A DNA stretch of 14,806 nt, taken from contig DAHXOQ010000036.1 of assembly GCA_027364815.1 (NCBI GenBank), forward strand, positions 1 to 14,806, in the 5' to 3' direction. The DNA is from Acidobacteriaceae bacterium. Lineage in GTDB: Bacteria; Acidobacteriota; Terriglobia; Terriglobales; Acidobacteriaceae. Below the pieces are notes generated by a model. It was not told the DNA's origin. It ran no database searches and worked only from the letters and a program-made list of their open reading frames with translations. Shown in pieces: positions 7,724 through 14,806 of this stretch (its first letter is position 1; each line of letters starts with the position of its first letter). Made by a program: the position numbers and the translations under genes.

Positions 7724-8104
7724 GCGATGAAGAATAGCACAGAGATAAGCCTTCAGAATCAACGCGGATGAATACTTTTTCAGTGGGATGGCATCTCTTA
7801 ATAAGGATGGAAATTTGGGTTGGGCAGATATTTTTTCAGGCCTCGTGCTGTACAAGTTGAGGGGATGTAAGTGAATATGGTTCACGGACCGGTGGTTTTT
7901 GGTCGAAGCGCGAAAAATCATCTGACAGTGGAAATTGAATGGTGTTCCGTGATAGTGTGCGGATTTTGCGGGAGTTTTTCCCCCTTGTGACGTGAGGGTG
8001 GCTGGCAGCACAGAAGTTGAAGCGCAAAACAATGTATATTGATGACCACTTACCGAGTCAGGTTGAATGGACAGGTTAGAGTGGAGTTTGAAGCAAGGAT
8101 GGCA
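7724..8104. other. Intergenic region between hydrolase gene and topA, no gene seen
   Basis: About 380 bases holding the divergent upstream regions. The hydrolase frame stays open through much of it, but the translation looks non-coding. CAATGTATATTG at 8030-8041 is nearly palindromic and contains TATATT, a possible -10 box for topA 65 bases before its start, without a properly spaced -35. No RNA gene or repeat was recognised. Confidence 0.5.
7731..7739 (-). promoter_or_regulatory. Extended -10 element just before the hydrolase gene
   Basis: The minus strand reads TGCTATTCT, matching TGnTATAAT in 7 of 8 defined bases, with its 3' end 7 bases from the ATG at 7723. Transcription would start at about the A of the ATG, which would explain the missing ribosome site. 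No clear -35 box is present. Confidence 0.4.
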
Positions 8105-10833
8105 ATGAGCAAATCACTGGTGATTGTCGAGTCTCCCGCCAAGGCGAAGACGATCGAGAAGTATCTGGGCAAGGGCTATGAGGTGCTGGCTTCGGTCGGC
8201 CACATTATGGACCTGCCGAAGAATGAAATCGGCGTGGAGTTGGAAAACCGGACCTTTGAACCGACGCTGGTCGTCTCTCCAGGTAAGGAGAAGGTGGTTG
8301 CGCAGTTGAAGAAAGCTGCGGCCAAGGCAGATGCGATTTTTCTGGCACCCGATCCTGACCGCGAGGGCGAGGCGATTGCCTATCACCTGGCGATTCAGCT
8401 GGGCAAGACTGCGGCTGACAGGAAGAAGATTCAGCGTGTGACCTTTAATGAGATTACGAAGAAGGCTGTGAATGAGGCCTTCAATCATGCGCGGGAGGTG
8501 GATCAGAATCTGGTTGACGCGCAACAGACGCGTCGTGTGCTTGATCGTTTGGTGGGGTACCAGATTTCGCCACTACTTTGGGATAAAGTCCGGCGGGGGC
8601 TCTCAGCGGGCCGAGTGCAGACCGTGGCAGTGCGTTTGATTGAGGAGCGTGAGCGCGAAATTGGAGCATTCTCCCTGTCGAGTACTGGACGCTGGATGCG
8701 TTGCTCTATCCGGAGAAGCAGACGGAGAAGAAACTGACCGCGCGTTTTATCGGAATTGACGGTGAGCCGTCGCGCGTAGCGAATGGCAAGGATAAGGATG
8801 GCAAGGACCTTTATATAGCGAATGCTTTGCCGGATAAGCAGCAGATGGACGCAGTGATGGCTGCGCTTGAGAAGGCGGAGTGGTCGCTGGCGTCGATTGA
8901 ATCGCGAGAGAGGCAGCGGCGCCCACTGGCTCCGTTCATTACGAGCCAGTTGCAGCGCGATGCTTCAAGCAAGCTTAGCTTCAATGTGCGGCGCACAATG
9001 GGTGTGGCGCAGAGATTGTACGAAGGCATTGACGTAGGCGCGGAGGGTACGGTCGGTCTGATTACCTACATGCGTACCGACAGCCCGCGTGTTTCGCCCG
9101 ATGCGATAGCTGGCGCGCGTGAGTGGATTAGTCGCGAGATGGGTGCGAAGTATTTGCCCGCAACGCCGAATGAGTTCAAGGGCAAGAAGGCGGCACAGGA
9201 TGCGCACGAAGCGATTCGCCCGACGGATGTTTCACGCACGCCGGATTCGATTGCGAAGTATTTGACTGATGAGCAACTCAAACTCTATCGGTTGATCTGG
9301 CAGCGCTTTGTGGCTTCGCAGATGATGCCGGCGATCTTTGATGTGACGACGGCGAAGATTGCGGCAGTGAGCAAAAAGACCGGGAAGACTTACGATTTCC
9401 GCGTCAGTGGCTCGGTACTGCGCTTCGATGGCTTCCTTAAAGTCTATGAAGTTCTGGAAGACAAAAAGAGCGACGACGATGACGACGAGGCGAGCAACAA
9501 ACTGCCGAATCTCGACGGGGTGAAAAAGCTGGAGCTTGAAAAGCTTGACGAAAAGCAGAACTTTACGCAGCCACCACCGCGCTTCAACGAAGCGTCGCTG
9601 GTGAAGATTCTTGAAGAGAAGGGAATTGGCCGGCCTTCGACTTACGCGTCGATCATCAACACGAGTCAGGATCGTGAGTATGTGACGAAAATCAGCGGAC
9701 GATTCTATCCGACTGAGATTGGCATGGTGGTTTCTGATCTGCTTGTCGAGAACTTTCCTTACATTTTTGATGTGGCATACACAGCGAGGCTTGAAGAGGA
9801 ACTTGACGACATTGAAGAGGGTAAGGAGAAGTGGACGGATCTGCTGACCGGCTTCTATGGGTACTTTGAAGATGAACTCAAGGTGGCTGGCGACAACATG
9901 AGAGACATCAAGCGCATGGAGCAGAAGACGGACGAAAAGTGCGACTTGTGCGGATCGCCTCTGGTGTTGAAGTGGGGAAAATTCGGGAGCTTTTTTGCCT
10001 GTTCAGCTTACAACAAAAAGGACAAAAACAGCTGCACATTCACAAAGGAGAACACAGCTGGCAAGCCGGATCTGAATACTCCCGAGGCGCAAGAGGCTGG
10101 CGAGCAGGAGGAGTATTGCGAGAATTGCGGTCGCGTGATGGTGCTGCGTCGCGGGCCCTTCGGAATGTTCATGAGCTGCCCCTGATACAACGAGGATCCA
10201 CCGTGCAAGACTTTCCGCAAGCTTAGCTCCAAGCAACAGCAGAAGCAATCACAGCCCAAGCCGACTGGCGAGGATTGCCCGCAATGCGGCAAGCCGCTGG
10301 TGCTGCGGCAGGGAAGTTATGGCGAGTTCGTGAGCTGTTCGGGATATCCGAAGTGCAAATATGTGAAGCAAAATATCATTGAGGGATTGAAGTGCCCGAA
10401 GTGCGGAACCGGCGACATAGCCGAACGCAAGGCGCGTCGCGGAAATCTCTTTTGGGGCTGCACGAATTATCCGAAGTGCGACTTTACCTCGAATCTGAAG
10501 CCGGTGGCCACGGTTTGTCCGGAGTGCAAGAGCCCATACCTTGTTGAGAAGGTGCTCAAGAGCGGGGTTTACCTGATTTGCCCGAATAACAAGAAGCCCG
10601 GCGAAGATGAGGCTGCCAAGGCACCTGCGAAGAAAGCGGCCAGGAAGACAGCGGCGAAAAAGACGACCAAGGCGGCTTCGAAAAAGGCTGCTGCGGTGGT
10701 AGAGGCGGAGGAGGTGAGCACGTGCAATTTCATCGAGCGGATTGGCGATGCGCCACCTCCGCCACCTGCGCCGACTTCATCCACGCATGGTCCGGTAGCA
10801 GAAAAAGATGAAAAACATTTGCAGACGGCTTGA
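8105..10833 (+). CDS. topA: DNA topoisomerase I (TopA), reading frame broken twice
   Basis: Type IA topoisomerase that relaxes negative supercoils. With one base restored near 8674 and the TGA at 10183 read through, it would be about 909 residues. The TOPRIM domain starts at once (MSKSLVIVESPAKAKTIEKY, Glu9) and carries DPDREGE with Asp83, Asp85 and Glu89. The active-site tyrosine is Tyr322 in ITYMRTDS (codon 9067-9069). Five C4-type zinc ribbons follow, beginning near 9940, 10117, 10276, 10393 and 10519, then a Lys/Ala-rich tail (10606-10700) that probably binds DNA. As written, a frameshift ends translation at 8737, and the TGA cuts the second ribbon. ATG at 8105 is chosen for the family N terminus and CAAGG 6 bases upstream. 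Sequence error or true decay cannot be told apart here. Confidence 0.93.
8673..8675 (+). other. topA: Frameshift site in topA (one C missing)
   Basis: The frame from 8105 reads EREREIGAFS and then turns into unrelated residues ending at 8737. The next frame resumes with PVEYWTLDALLYPEK from CCT at 8674. Adding one C to the CCC run restores continuous topoisomerase I sequence. The site has no classical slippery heptamer. Confidence 0.85.
10183..10185 (+). other. topA: In-frame TGA inside topA zinc ribbon 2
   Basis: The reading continues in the same frame on both sides: GMFMSCP, TGA, YNEDPPCKTFRKL. The neighbouring ribbons have CSAY and CSGY, so Gly (GGA) or Ala is expected, one substitution away from TGA. 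The following ribbons are intact to the real stop at 10831-10833. Confidence 0.85.
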
Positions 10834-10884
10834 GATGGTTTGTTTTGCATCAGGAATCAGAGAACAGCAGTCGGAGAAGGAAAA

Positions 10885-11325
10885 ATGGAAAGTATGTTGG
10901 CATCGCCAGCGGATGCGGCGACAATTTTGAAGTTGTATGAGTTACGTACTGAACCAGTGATGCGCCAGGCGCGGGCTTGGGTGTTGACTGAGTTCTGGCC
11001 GAATACCGCCGATGAGTTTTTTGCCGTGATGGGAAACTATAAGGATCCGCATAATGCGTGGCTGCGCCAGGTGACAACCTACTGGGAGATGGCAGCGGCA
11101 CTGGTGCTGCATGGCGCGGTTTCAGCCGATCTCTTCATGGATACTAACGGTGAGGGCTTTTATTTGTTGGCCAAATTTGCACCGATTCTGGATGATATTC
11201 GTGTGAAGAACAAGGCATTCATGCTCAAGACCTCGCAGTTAATTGAGAGAAATACAATTGCGGCTGCGCGATATGAGTTCGCGCTGAAGAGCACGACCCT
11301 CTTGCGGGCGAGCCTGAAGTGTTAG
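10885..11325 (+). CDS. Conserved-looking hypothetical protein, 146 residues
   Basis: No family is assigned. The product is soluble and mostly helical by composition, with no signal peptide or membrane segment. It starts MESMLASPADAATILKLYEL and contains RARAWVLTEFWP-like text (AWVLTEFWPN at 31-40), a Trp/Tyr-rich middle with WLRQVTTYWEMAAAL at 59-73, and a basic C terminus. The order Leu-rich helix, FWP motif, WE motif resembles short hypothetical proteins of acidobacteria that I recall only vaguely. ATG at 10885 has GGAGAAGGA at 10873-10881; a second ATG at 10894 is possible. It starts 51 bases after topA on the same strand and may be read from the same transcript; no terminator is evident between them. 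Confidence 0.75.
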   Translation: MESMLASPADAATILKLYELRTEPVMRQARAWVLTEFWPNTADEFFAVMGNYKDPHNAWLRQVTTYWEMAAALVLHGAVSADLFMDTNGEGFYLLAKFAPILDDIRVKNKAFMLKTSQLIERNTIAAARYEFALKSTTLLRASLKC

Positions 11326-11458
11326 ATGCCCCAAAAGTAAATGCTTGCCGAAACCTAGTGTGCGGGGTCATTATATTTGGATGTGATTTTGCTCATCCGG
11401 GCCATTGGCTCATGGGTGCGGTTACACAAATCCTTAGTTGGGATGAAAAGGCAGTACG

Positions 11459-11743
11459 ATGGCGCGTGCAATCTGGAACGGCAAGGTAATAGCCGAGAGC
11501 AGTAAAGTGGAGACGGTTGAGGGGAGTGTTTATTTTCCCGAGTCGTCGTTGAAGCGGGAGTATTTTCGGGCCAGTTCGACAACGGCAACCTGTCCGCGTA
11601 AGGGATTGGCGCGGTATATGAGCCTGCTAATTGATGGACAGGACAACCCGGATGCAGCCTGGTACTACCCTGACCCTAAGCCAATGGCACGGAAGATTCG
11701 AGGTTACGTGGCCTTCTGGCGAGGCGTTGAGATTGAAGAGTAG
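11459..11743 (+). CDS. DUF427 domain protein
   Basis: A 94-residue protein of unknown biochemical role covering the whole DUF427 domain, a small beta-rich fold. Family blocks seen: ARAIWNGKVIAES at 2-14, YFPESSLKREYFR at 25-37, DAAWYYPDPKPMARKIRGYV at 65-84 and FWRGVEIEE at the end. The usual CPWKG motif reads CPRKG here (Cys49 to Gly53), a Trp-to-Arg change that is unusual. ATG at 11459 is preceded by AAAAGG at 11446-11451. It is convergent with the SET-domain gene, 48 bases apart, and has no partner gene that hints at function. Confidence 0.9.
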   Translation: MARAIWNGKVIAESSKVETVEGSVYFPESSLKREYFRASSTTATCPRKGLARYMSLLIDGQDNPDAAWYYPDPKPMARKIRGYVAFWRGVEIEE

Positions 11744-11791
11744 GCGCGCGTCTCGGCTATTGAATAGGATTAATTTTCTTAAATCAAAGAG

Positions 11792-12190
11792 CTATTCCGC
11801 CAACATTGAACCGCGGCAGGCGGTAGCGCCGCAGTTGCAGGTCAGATCCTCGTCCTTTCCGTCGTAGAGGCAATAGTCGTAAGTGATCTCTTCGCCTGCC
11901 TGAATGTCTTTGATGGCTTTGATCCAGATACGACCGCGAATTTCGCTGGTTTCGCAGTTGGGATCGCAGCTATGGTTGATAAACATCGCCGTAGAATGGC
12001 CGTCGATGACAACCTCTCCGTCGCCGAGTCCAAAGAGGTAAGTGATGGGTTTCTTCTTGTAGAGCCTGTCAGCCTGTTCTTTGGTCAAGCGGGGACCACT
12101 ATACTCGGCAACACGCTCACCCTTTCTGACAGGGGTCGTGGTGTAGCAACCGGCGGCGTGAATGGATGAAGATCGGATGATAAGAGCCAT
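11792..12190 (-). CDS. SET-domain protein-lysine methyltransferase
   Basis: A 132-residue minimal SET protein, expected to transfer methyl from AdoMet to a protein lysine; the target is unknown. Visible parts are the N-terminal IIRSSSIHAAGCYTTTPVRK, the AdoMet-binding FINHSCDPNC at 70-79, GEEITYDYCLYDG at 99-111 with the likely catalytic tyrosines Tyr104 and Tyr106, and a post-SET zinc-type motif CNCGATACRGSM at 118-129 (Cys118, Cys120 and Cys125, with Cys75 as a fourth ligand). Compact SET proteins of this kind occur in many bacteria. ATG at 12190 is preferred over the in-frame ATG at 12232, because an extended -10 (12231-12239) overlaps the latter and homologous domains begin near IIRSSS. 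Neither start has a strong ribosome site. It is divergent from the TPR gene. Confidence 0.9.
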   Translation of the reverse strand: MALIIRSSSIHAAGCYTTTPVRKGERVAEYSGPRLTKEQADRLYKKKPITYLFGLGDGEVVIDGHSTAMFINHSCDPNCETSEIRGRIWIKAIKDIQAGEEITYDYCLYDGKDEDLTCNCGATACRGSMLAE

Positions 12191-12230
12191 CAGAATGTGT
12201 ATGCTTTCATTAGATGAGGTCGTTGACCGC

Positions 12231-12239
12231 ATCTTAGCA
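12231..12239 (-). promoter_or_regulatory. Extended -10 element for the SET-domain gene
   Basis: The minus strand reads TGCTAAGAT, a TGnTAtaAT match. It would start transcription near 12224 and give a leader of about 34 bases to ATG 12190. It overlaps the ATG at 12232, which argues against that start. Confidence 0.35.
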
Positions 12240-12279
12240 TTTTGAGCTGTGGATTCTTTAGTTGAATGAGGGTTGGGGA

Positions 12280-13044
12280 GTGCGGTTGGTCATTCAGAGT
12301 CGAAAAAGATTGTTGACTGGTTGGGCACCAGGAGCTCTTGCCACATTTGCAATGGCTGCCTGCATTGGCCTGAATGCGCTCGGCCAGAGTCAGCAACCGG
12401 CAACGGATCAGAAGCCGCCAGTGACTAGTGGCCAAGGGAATGCACCGGCCAAGCCTGCGGCTGAGGGGAATCCTTTTCCTGGCGAAGAGACAGCTGCCCC
12501 GGTATTGCCAACGACGAATGCGCCTTTAGCCGATTTGAGCGGCGAAGCCGAGGCGATGAGCCGCAATCTGCCAACTGTGGATACCGATCCGGCCAGGAGC
12601 CCTGAAGATTCTGAATCGTTTGTTGAACAACCGAGTGGAGTGGATGCGCTGGAGAGTTCCAGCCTCAGCGGCATGCACGATACTGACCCAGATGATAGTT
12701 CCGCATCTGGTAACTCCCGGCAAGGCCGTGGCGCTCATGGTGGTCGCGGCAAAAATGGCGCTCCTGTAGCCGAACACCAGGAGTCGGTAAAAGAGGATCT
12801 GGATGTTGGCAGTTTGTACCTTGACCAGAAGAACTGGAAGGCGGCACTCTCGCGTTTTGAGTCAGCCCGGGTGCTGGACCCGGAGAATCCCGAGACATTT
12901 TTTGGAATGGCGGAGGCAGAATTGCACCTGGGAGACAAGGTGAACGCCAAGGCGCATTATGAAAAAGTGCTTGAGTATGATCCCGATGGCAAGCATGCCC
13001 GTGCGGCAAAAAAGGCATTGAAGGAGATTGGCGAGGGCAAATAA
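12280..13044 (+). CDS. Secreted TPR-repeat protein
   Basis: A 254-residue protein probably outside the cytoplasmic membrane, with a protein-binding role inferred from its repeats. The N terminus is basic (RKRLL) followed by a hydrophobic stretch at about 16-34 and a likely signal peptidase site after Gly35 (NALG-QS). Residues about 37-165 are low-complexity, rich in Pro, Ser, Gly, Asp and Glu, and probably disordered. Two tetratricopeptide repeats follow: DVGSLYLDQKNWKAALSRFE and then FFGMAEAELHLGDKVNAKAH, with the typical DPENPE and YDPDGK turns. GTG at 12280 is chosen because GAGGG sits at 12268-12272, seven bases upstream; TTG at 12262 is in frame but lacks a site. It is divergent from the SET gene with 89 bases between starts. 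Confidence 0.8.
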   Translation: MRLVIQSRKRLLTGWAPGALATFAMAACIGLNALGQSQQPATDQKPPVTSGQGNAPAKPAAEGNPFPGEETAAPVLPTTNAPLADLSGEAEAMSRNLPTVDTDPARSPEDSESFVEQPSGVDALESSSLSGMHDTDPDDSSASGNSRQGRGAHGGRGKNGAPVAEHQESVKEDLDVGSLYLDQKNWKAALSRFESARVLDPENPETFFGMAEAELHLGDKVNAKAHYEKVLEYDPDGKHARAAKKALKEIGEGK

Positions 13045-13130
13045 GGCGGTCTGAGCCTGAGTTAACAGCGGAAACAATACTCGATTATGGAAAAGTGAGA
13101 AATTCGTATAAAAATTTAGCAGGGATATGG

Positions 13131-13159
13131 TTGGAGATGCTCATTGCCTCTAGTAAAAT
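13131..13159 (+). promoter_or_regulatory. Sigma-70-type promoter for the DinB-like gene
   Basis: TTGGAG at 13131-13136 and TAAAAT at 13154-13159 are separated by exactly 17 bases. Transcription would begin near 13166. This is the best-formed promoter in the window by consensus. Confidence 0.55.
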
Positions 13160-13178
13160 TTAGCTGCCATTGCTTTCA

Positions 13179-13832
13179 ATGAGTAGACTTGGACGTGAGG
13201 AAGGAACTGCAATTAATCAGACGAGACAAATTCACCCGGTGCTTCTGAATGCACTTAATTCTTTCCGGGAGGTGCTCGAGAGCGCAAGCCTGGACGAGTT
13301 GCAGGTGGTTCCCGGAATCAGCGCGCAATATTGGTGCGGCCAGCAGGTGGTTGAGCACCTGTTGATGACGATGGAGCGATCGCGCCTGGAATTGACGAAG
13401 CACCTTGAGCAGAAGCGGCTCAGGATGGGCAAGCGCAGCTTCCTTCAGACTGTGATCAAGTCTCATCTTTTCTGGTTTCGCAATATGCCGCGAGGAATTA
13501 TTGCGCCGCGCAGTTTGCGTCCGACCGAGTGGACACCCATGAGCGGAGCCGAGCTGTCGGCAAGAGTCATGAATGCTGGCGGAGATCTGGATGCGGTGTT
13601 GGTCAACAGCCGGAGAGTCTTTGGGATGGAACCGTGCGGCGAACATTGGATGTATGGCCCACTGCGCGTGGAGGACTGGCGCGCCTACCATGCGATTCAC
13701 ATCAATCATCATCTGAAGCAGTTGAAGTCGGCGATTTCCTACGCAAAGAATCCGCCAGCGCCGGTAGATCAGTCTTTGGATGCTTTGAGCGGCACATGGT
13801 TCACGGACAGCAAGTACAAATCAACGGATTGA
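13179..13832 (+). CDS. DinB-like / DUF1569-type four-helix protein
   Basis: A 217-residue protein of the DinB/YfiT-like helical-bundle group, which often binds a metal through three histidines and is sometimes linked to thiol transfer; the reaction here is unknown. Support comes from WCGQQVVEHLLMTM at 52-65 (His60) and the C-terminal GPLRVEDWRAYHAIHINHHL at 160-179, where His174 and His178 form the usual HxxxH. ATG at 13179 has no ribosome site and would lie only about 13 bases after the predicted transcript start. A strong GAGGAAGGA at 13197-13205 lies 6 bases before an in-frame ATT at 13212, so translation may start there and give a 206-residue protein. It ends in TGA, convergent with the prepilin peptidase. 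Confidence 0.8.
   Translation: MSRLGREEGTAINQTRQIHPVLLNALNSFREVLESASLDELQVVPGISAQYWCGQQVVEHLLMTMERSRLELTKHLEQKRLRMGKRSFLQTVIKSHLFWFRNMPRGIIAPRSLRPTEWTPMSGAELSARVMNAGGDLDAVLVNSRRVFGMEPCGEHWMYGPLRVEDWRAYHAIHINHHLKQLKSAISYAKNPPAPVDQSLDALSGTWFTDSKYKSTD
13197..13205 (+). promoter_or_regulatory. Strong ribosome-binding site before a possible ATT start
   Basis: GAGGAAGGA is the best Shine-Dalgarno match in the window. Six bases later comes an in-frame ATT (13212-13214), and no ATG, GTG or TTG is in range. It either marks a rare ATT start or is a chance purine run inside the coding region. Confidence 0.4.
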
Positions 13833-13880
13833 TTTTTTTGAGCGAGAATTTCACTCTCCCATTTTGCAATGTAAATAGAA

Positions 13881-14806
13881 TTAAAAGCCTGCCCAGCGCA
13901 GGTAGACTGCGATGATGCGCTCACCGTAGACCGAACTGATGACTCCACCAATGCAGAGGAAAGTACCTAGCGGAAGATGAGTCATGGCCCACAGGCTTTT
14001 CAGTGTATCATCTTGCGTTTCTGAGGAGAGCGGCTGCGCAGAATTCACTTCTGGAGTTGCTTTATTTTCTTGCTTGCGGCCACGAATCAGCAATAGAACT
14101 GAGTAAGCTGCGCCTAGCGTGACCCCAATGAACAAGCTGAGTAGAGCACCGGGCAGGCCAAGCCAAGCTGCAAGCATGGCCATCAGCTTTGCATCTCCGA
14201 GGCCCATGCCCTCTTTGCGGCGTACGAGCCAATAAAGCCAGCGGATGAGCAGGATGATGGATGCGGCAGTAGTAACAGCGATTGCCGGGTAGAGGATCAG
14301 CGTCCAGATTCCAAATGGTAGATGTTCCAATCCCCCAGTGTGCGGAAGACCTGTTTTTGCATCGGACCATATGAGCATGAATGGGGTTGTGATTGTAACT
14401 ATCAGGCCAATGGCTGTGCCGGTGAGAGTGAGCCTGTCAGGCAACCAAAAGTTTTCAGCATCCAGAAATGCAAGCGCGGCCAGTGACCAGAGGAAGTACA
14501 TTTTTCCAATGGTCATGATCAAGAGGAAGACCACGAGTGATGAGGGCAAAAGGGGATCAGCTGATAAGCCGACAAAGTGCCAACCTTGATAGGCCCATAA
14601 CACGGCTACAATAGCTTCAACCAATGGATAACGCCAACTGATTGCGGCGCGGCATTTGCGGCAGCGAGCGCCAAGAATAATCCAGCTAAGCAGTGGAATA
14701 TTTTCCCACCAGGAGAGCGTGTGCCAGCAACTGCGGCAATGTCAGCCGGGGCGCACAATGCTTTCTCCATAAGGCCAGCGGCTCAGGCAGACGTTGAGAA
14801 AGCTGC
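13881..14806 (-). CDS. pilD: Type IV prepilin peptidase / N-methyltransferase (PilD), interrupted by TGA, 5' end outside window
   Basis: Membrane aspartic peptidase (family A24) that cleaves and methylates type IV prepilins and type II secretion pseudopilins. Reading from the right edge: GSFLNVCLSRWPYGESIVRP, a cysteine region with CRSC and CRKC (zinc type), WWENIPLLSWIILGAR, then the peptidase domain from SWRYPLVEA with several hydrophobic helices. The two catalytic aspartates fall in LDAENFWLPDRLTL and the GLGD motif of GMGLGDAKLMAMLAAW. The C terminus ends LPLGTFLCIGGVISSVYG and a short tail. A TGA at 14742-14744 lies just before the first cysteine pair; the frame is otherwise continuous. 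If the stop is real, only a restart near TTG 14624 could make a peptidase without the zinc domain. The coding start is beyond 14806. Confidence 0.9.
14742..14744 (-). other. pilD: In-frame TGA in the prepilin peptidase gene
   Basis: The frame reads ESIVRPG, TGA, HCRSCWHTLSWWENIP, with recognisable PilD sequence on both sides. Homologues usually have Ser or another small or basic residue here (RPxS-x-C-P-x-C), so a point change or a base-call error is the simplest reading. Confidence 0.8.

Noticed and set aside
7724..8032. N-terminal extension of the hydrolase
   Set aside because: The frame is open, but the residues are atypical and a normal signal peptide starts at 7723.
10183..10240. Selenocysteine at the topA TGA
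   Set aside because: The expected residue is Gly or Ala rather than Cys, the four ribbon cysteines are already present, and no convincing SECIS-like hairpin follows the codon.
13176..13712. Minus-strand open frame of 178 codons under the DinB-like gene
   Set aside because: No family features; the plus-strand frame has the His motifs and a promoter.
14690..14744. Selenocysteine at the prepilin peptidase TGA
   Set aside because: The two CxxC pairs are complete without it, and I see no suitable hairpin just downstream on the coding strand.

Overview
The window reads as an ordinary chromosomal segment of a moderately GC-rich Gram-negative-type bacterium, most likely an acidobacterium (Terriglobia-like). 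That placement is inference from the look of the proteins (futalosine-route MqnA, a RimO with a long insert, TopA with a Lys/Ala-rich tail, DUF427, SET and DinB-like genes); there is no rRNA in the window to confirm it. Starts include many GTG and TTG codons. I see no tRNA, rRNA, CRISPR array, insertion sequence, phage gene or integrase.

Layout. The left edge (1-1213, minus) is the N-terminal part of rimO, which runs off the window. Divergent from it come the small SRP RNA gene ffs (about 1317-1418) and fabH (1474-2490), closed by a hairpin that also serves the convergent mqnA (2630-3481, minus). A 330-base AT-rich gap leads to a small four-helix membrane protein (3814-4248) and then dprA (4500-5696). 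A secreted alpha/beta hydrolase of about 672 residues (5705-7723, minus) lies between dprA and topA, ending 8 bases from dprA. topA (8105-10833) encodes a topoisomerase I with five C-terminal zinc ribbons. After it come a 146-residue unknown protein, a DUF427 protein, a convergent SET-domain methyltransferase (minus), a secreted TPR protein, a DinB/DUF1569-like protein, and at the right edge a type IV prepilin peptidase (minus, 5' end outside the window).

The genes are mostly single transcription units with housekeeping roles: ribosome modification, protein targeting, fatty-acid initiation, menaquinone synthesis, DNA uptake and topology, and pilus assembly. DprA and the prepilin peptidase both fit natural transformation, but they are far apart and nothing here links them directly.

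The main anomaly is that two conserved genes are broken as written. topA has a one-base loss in a C run near 8673-8675 and an in-frame TGA at 10183-10185. The prepilin peptidase has an in-frame TGA at 14742-14744. Sequence or assembly error is the simplest explanation, with real gene decay or UGA readthrough as alternatives. I found no convincing new multi-gene system here.
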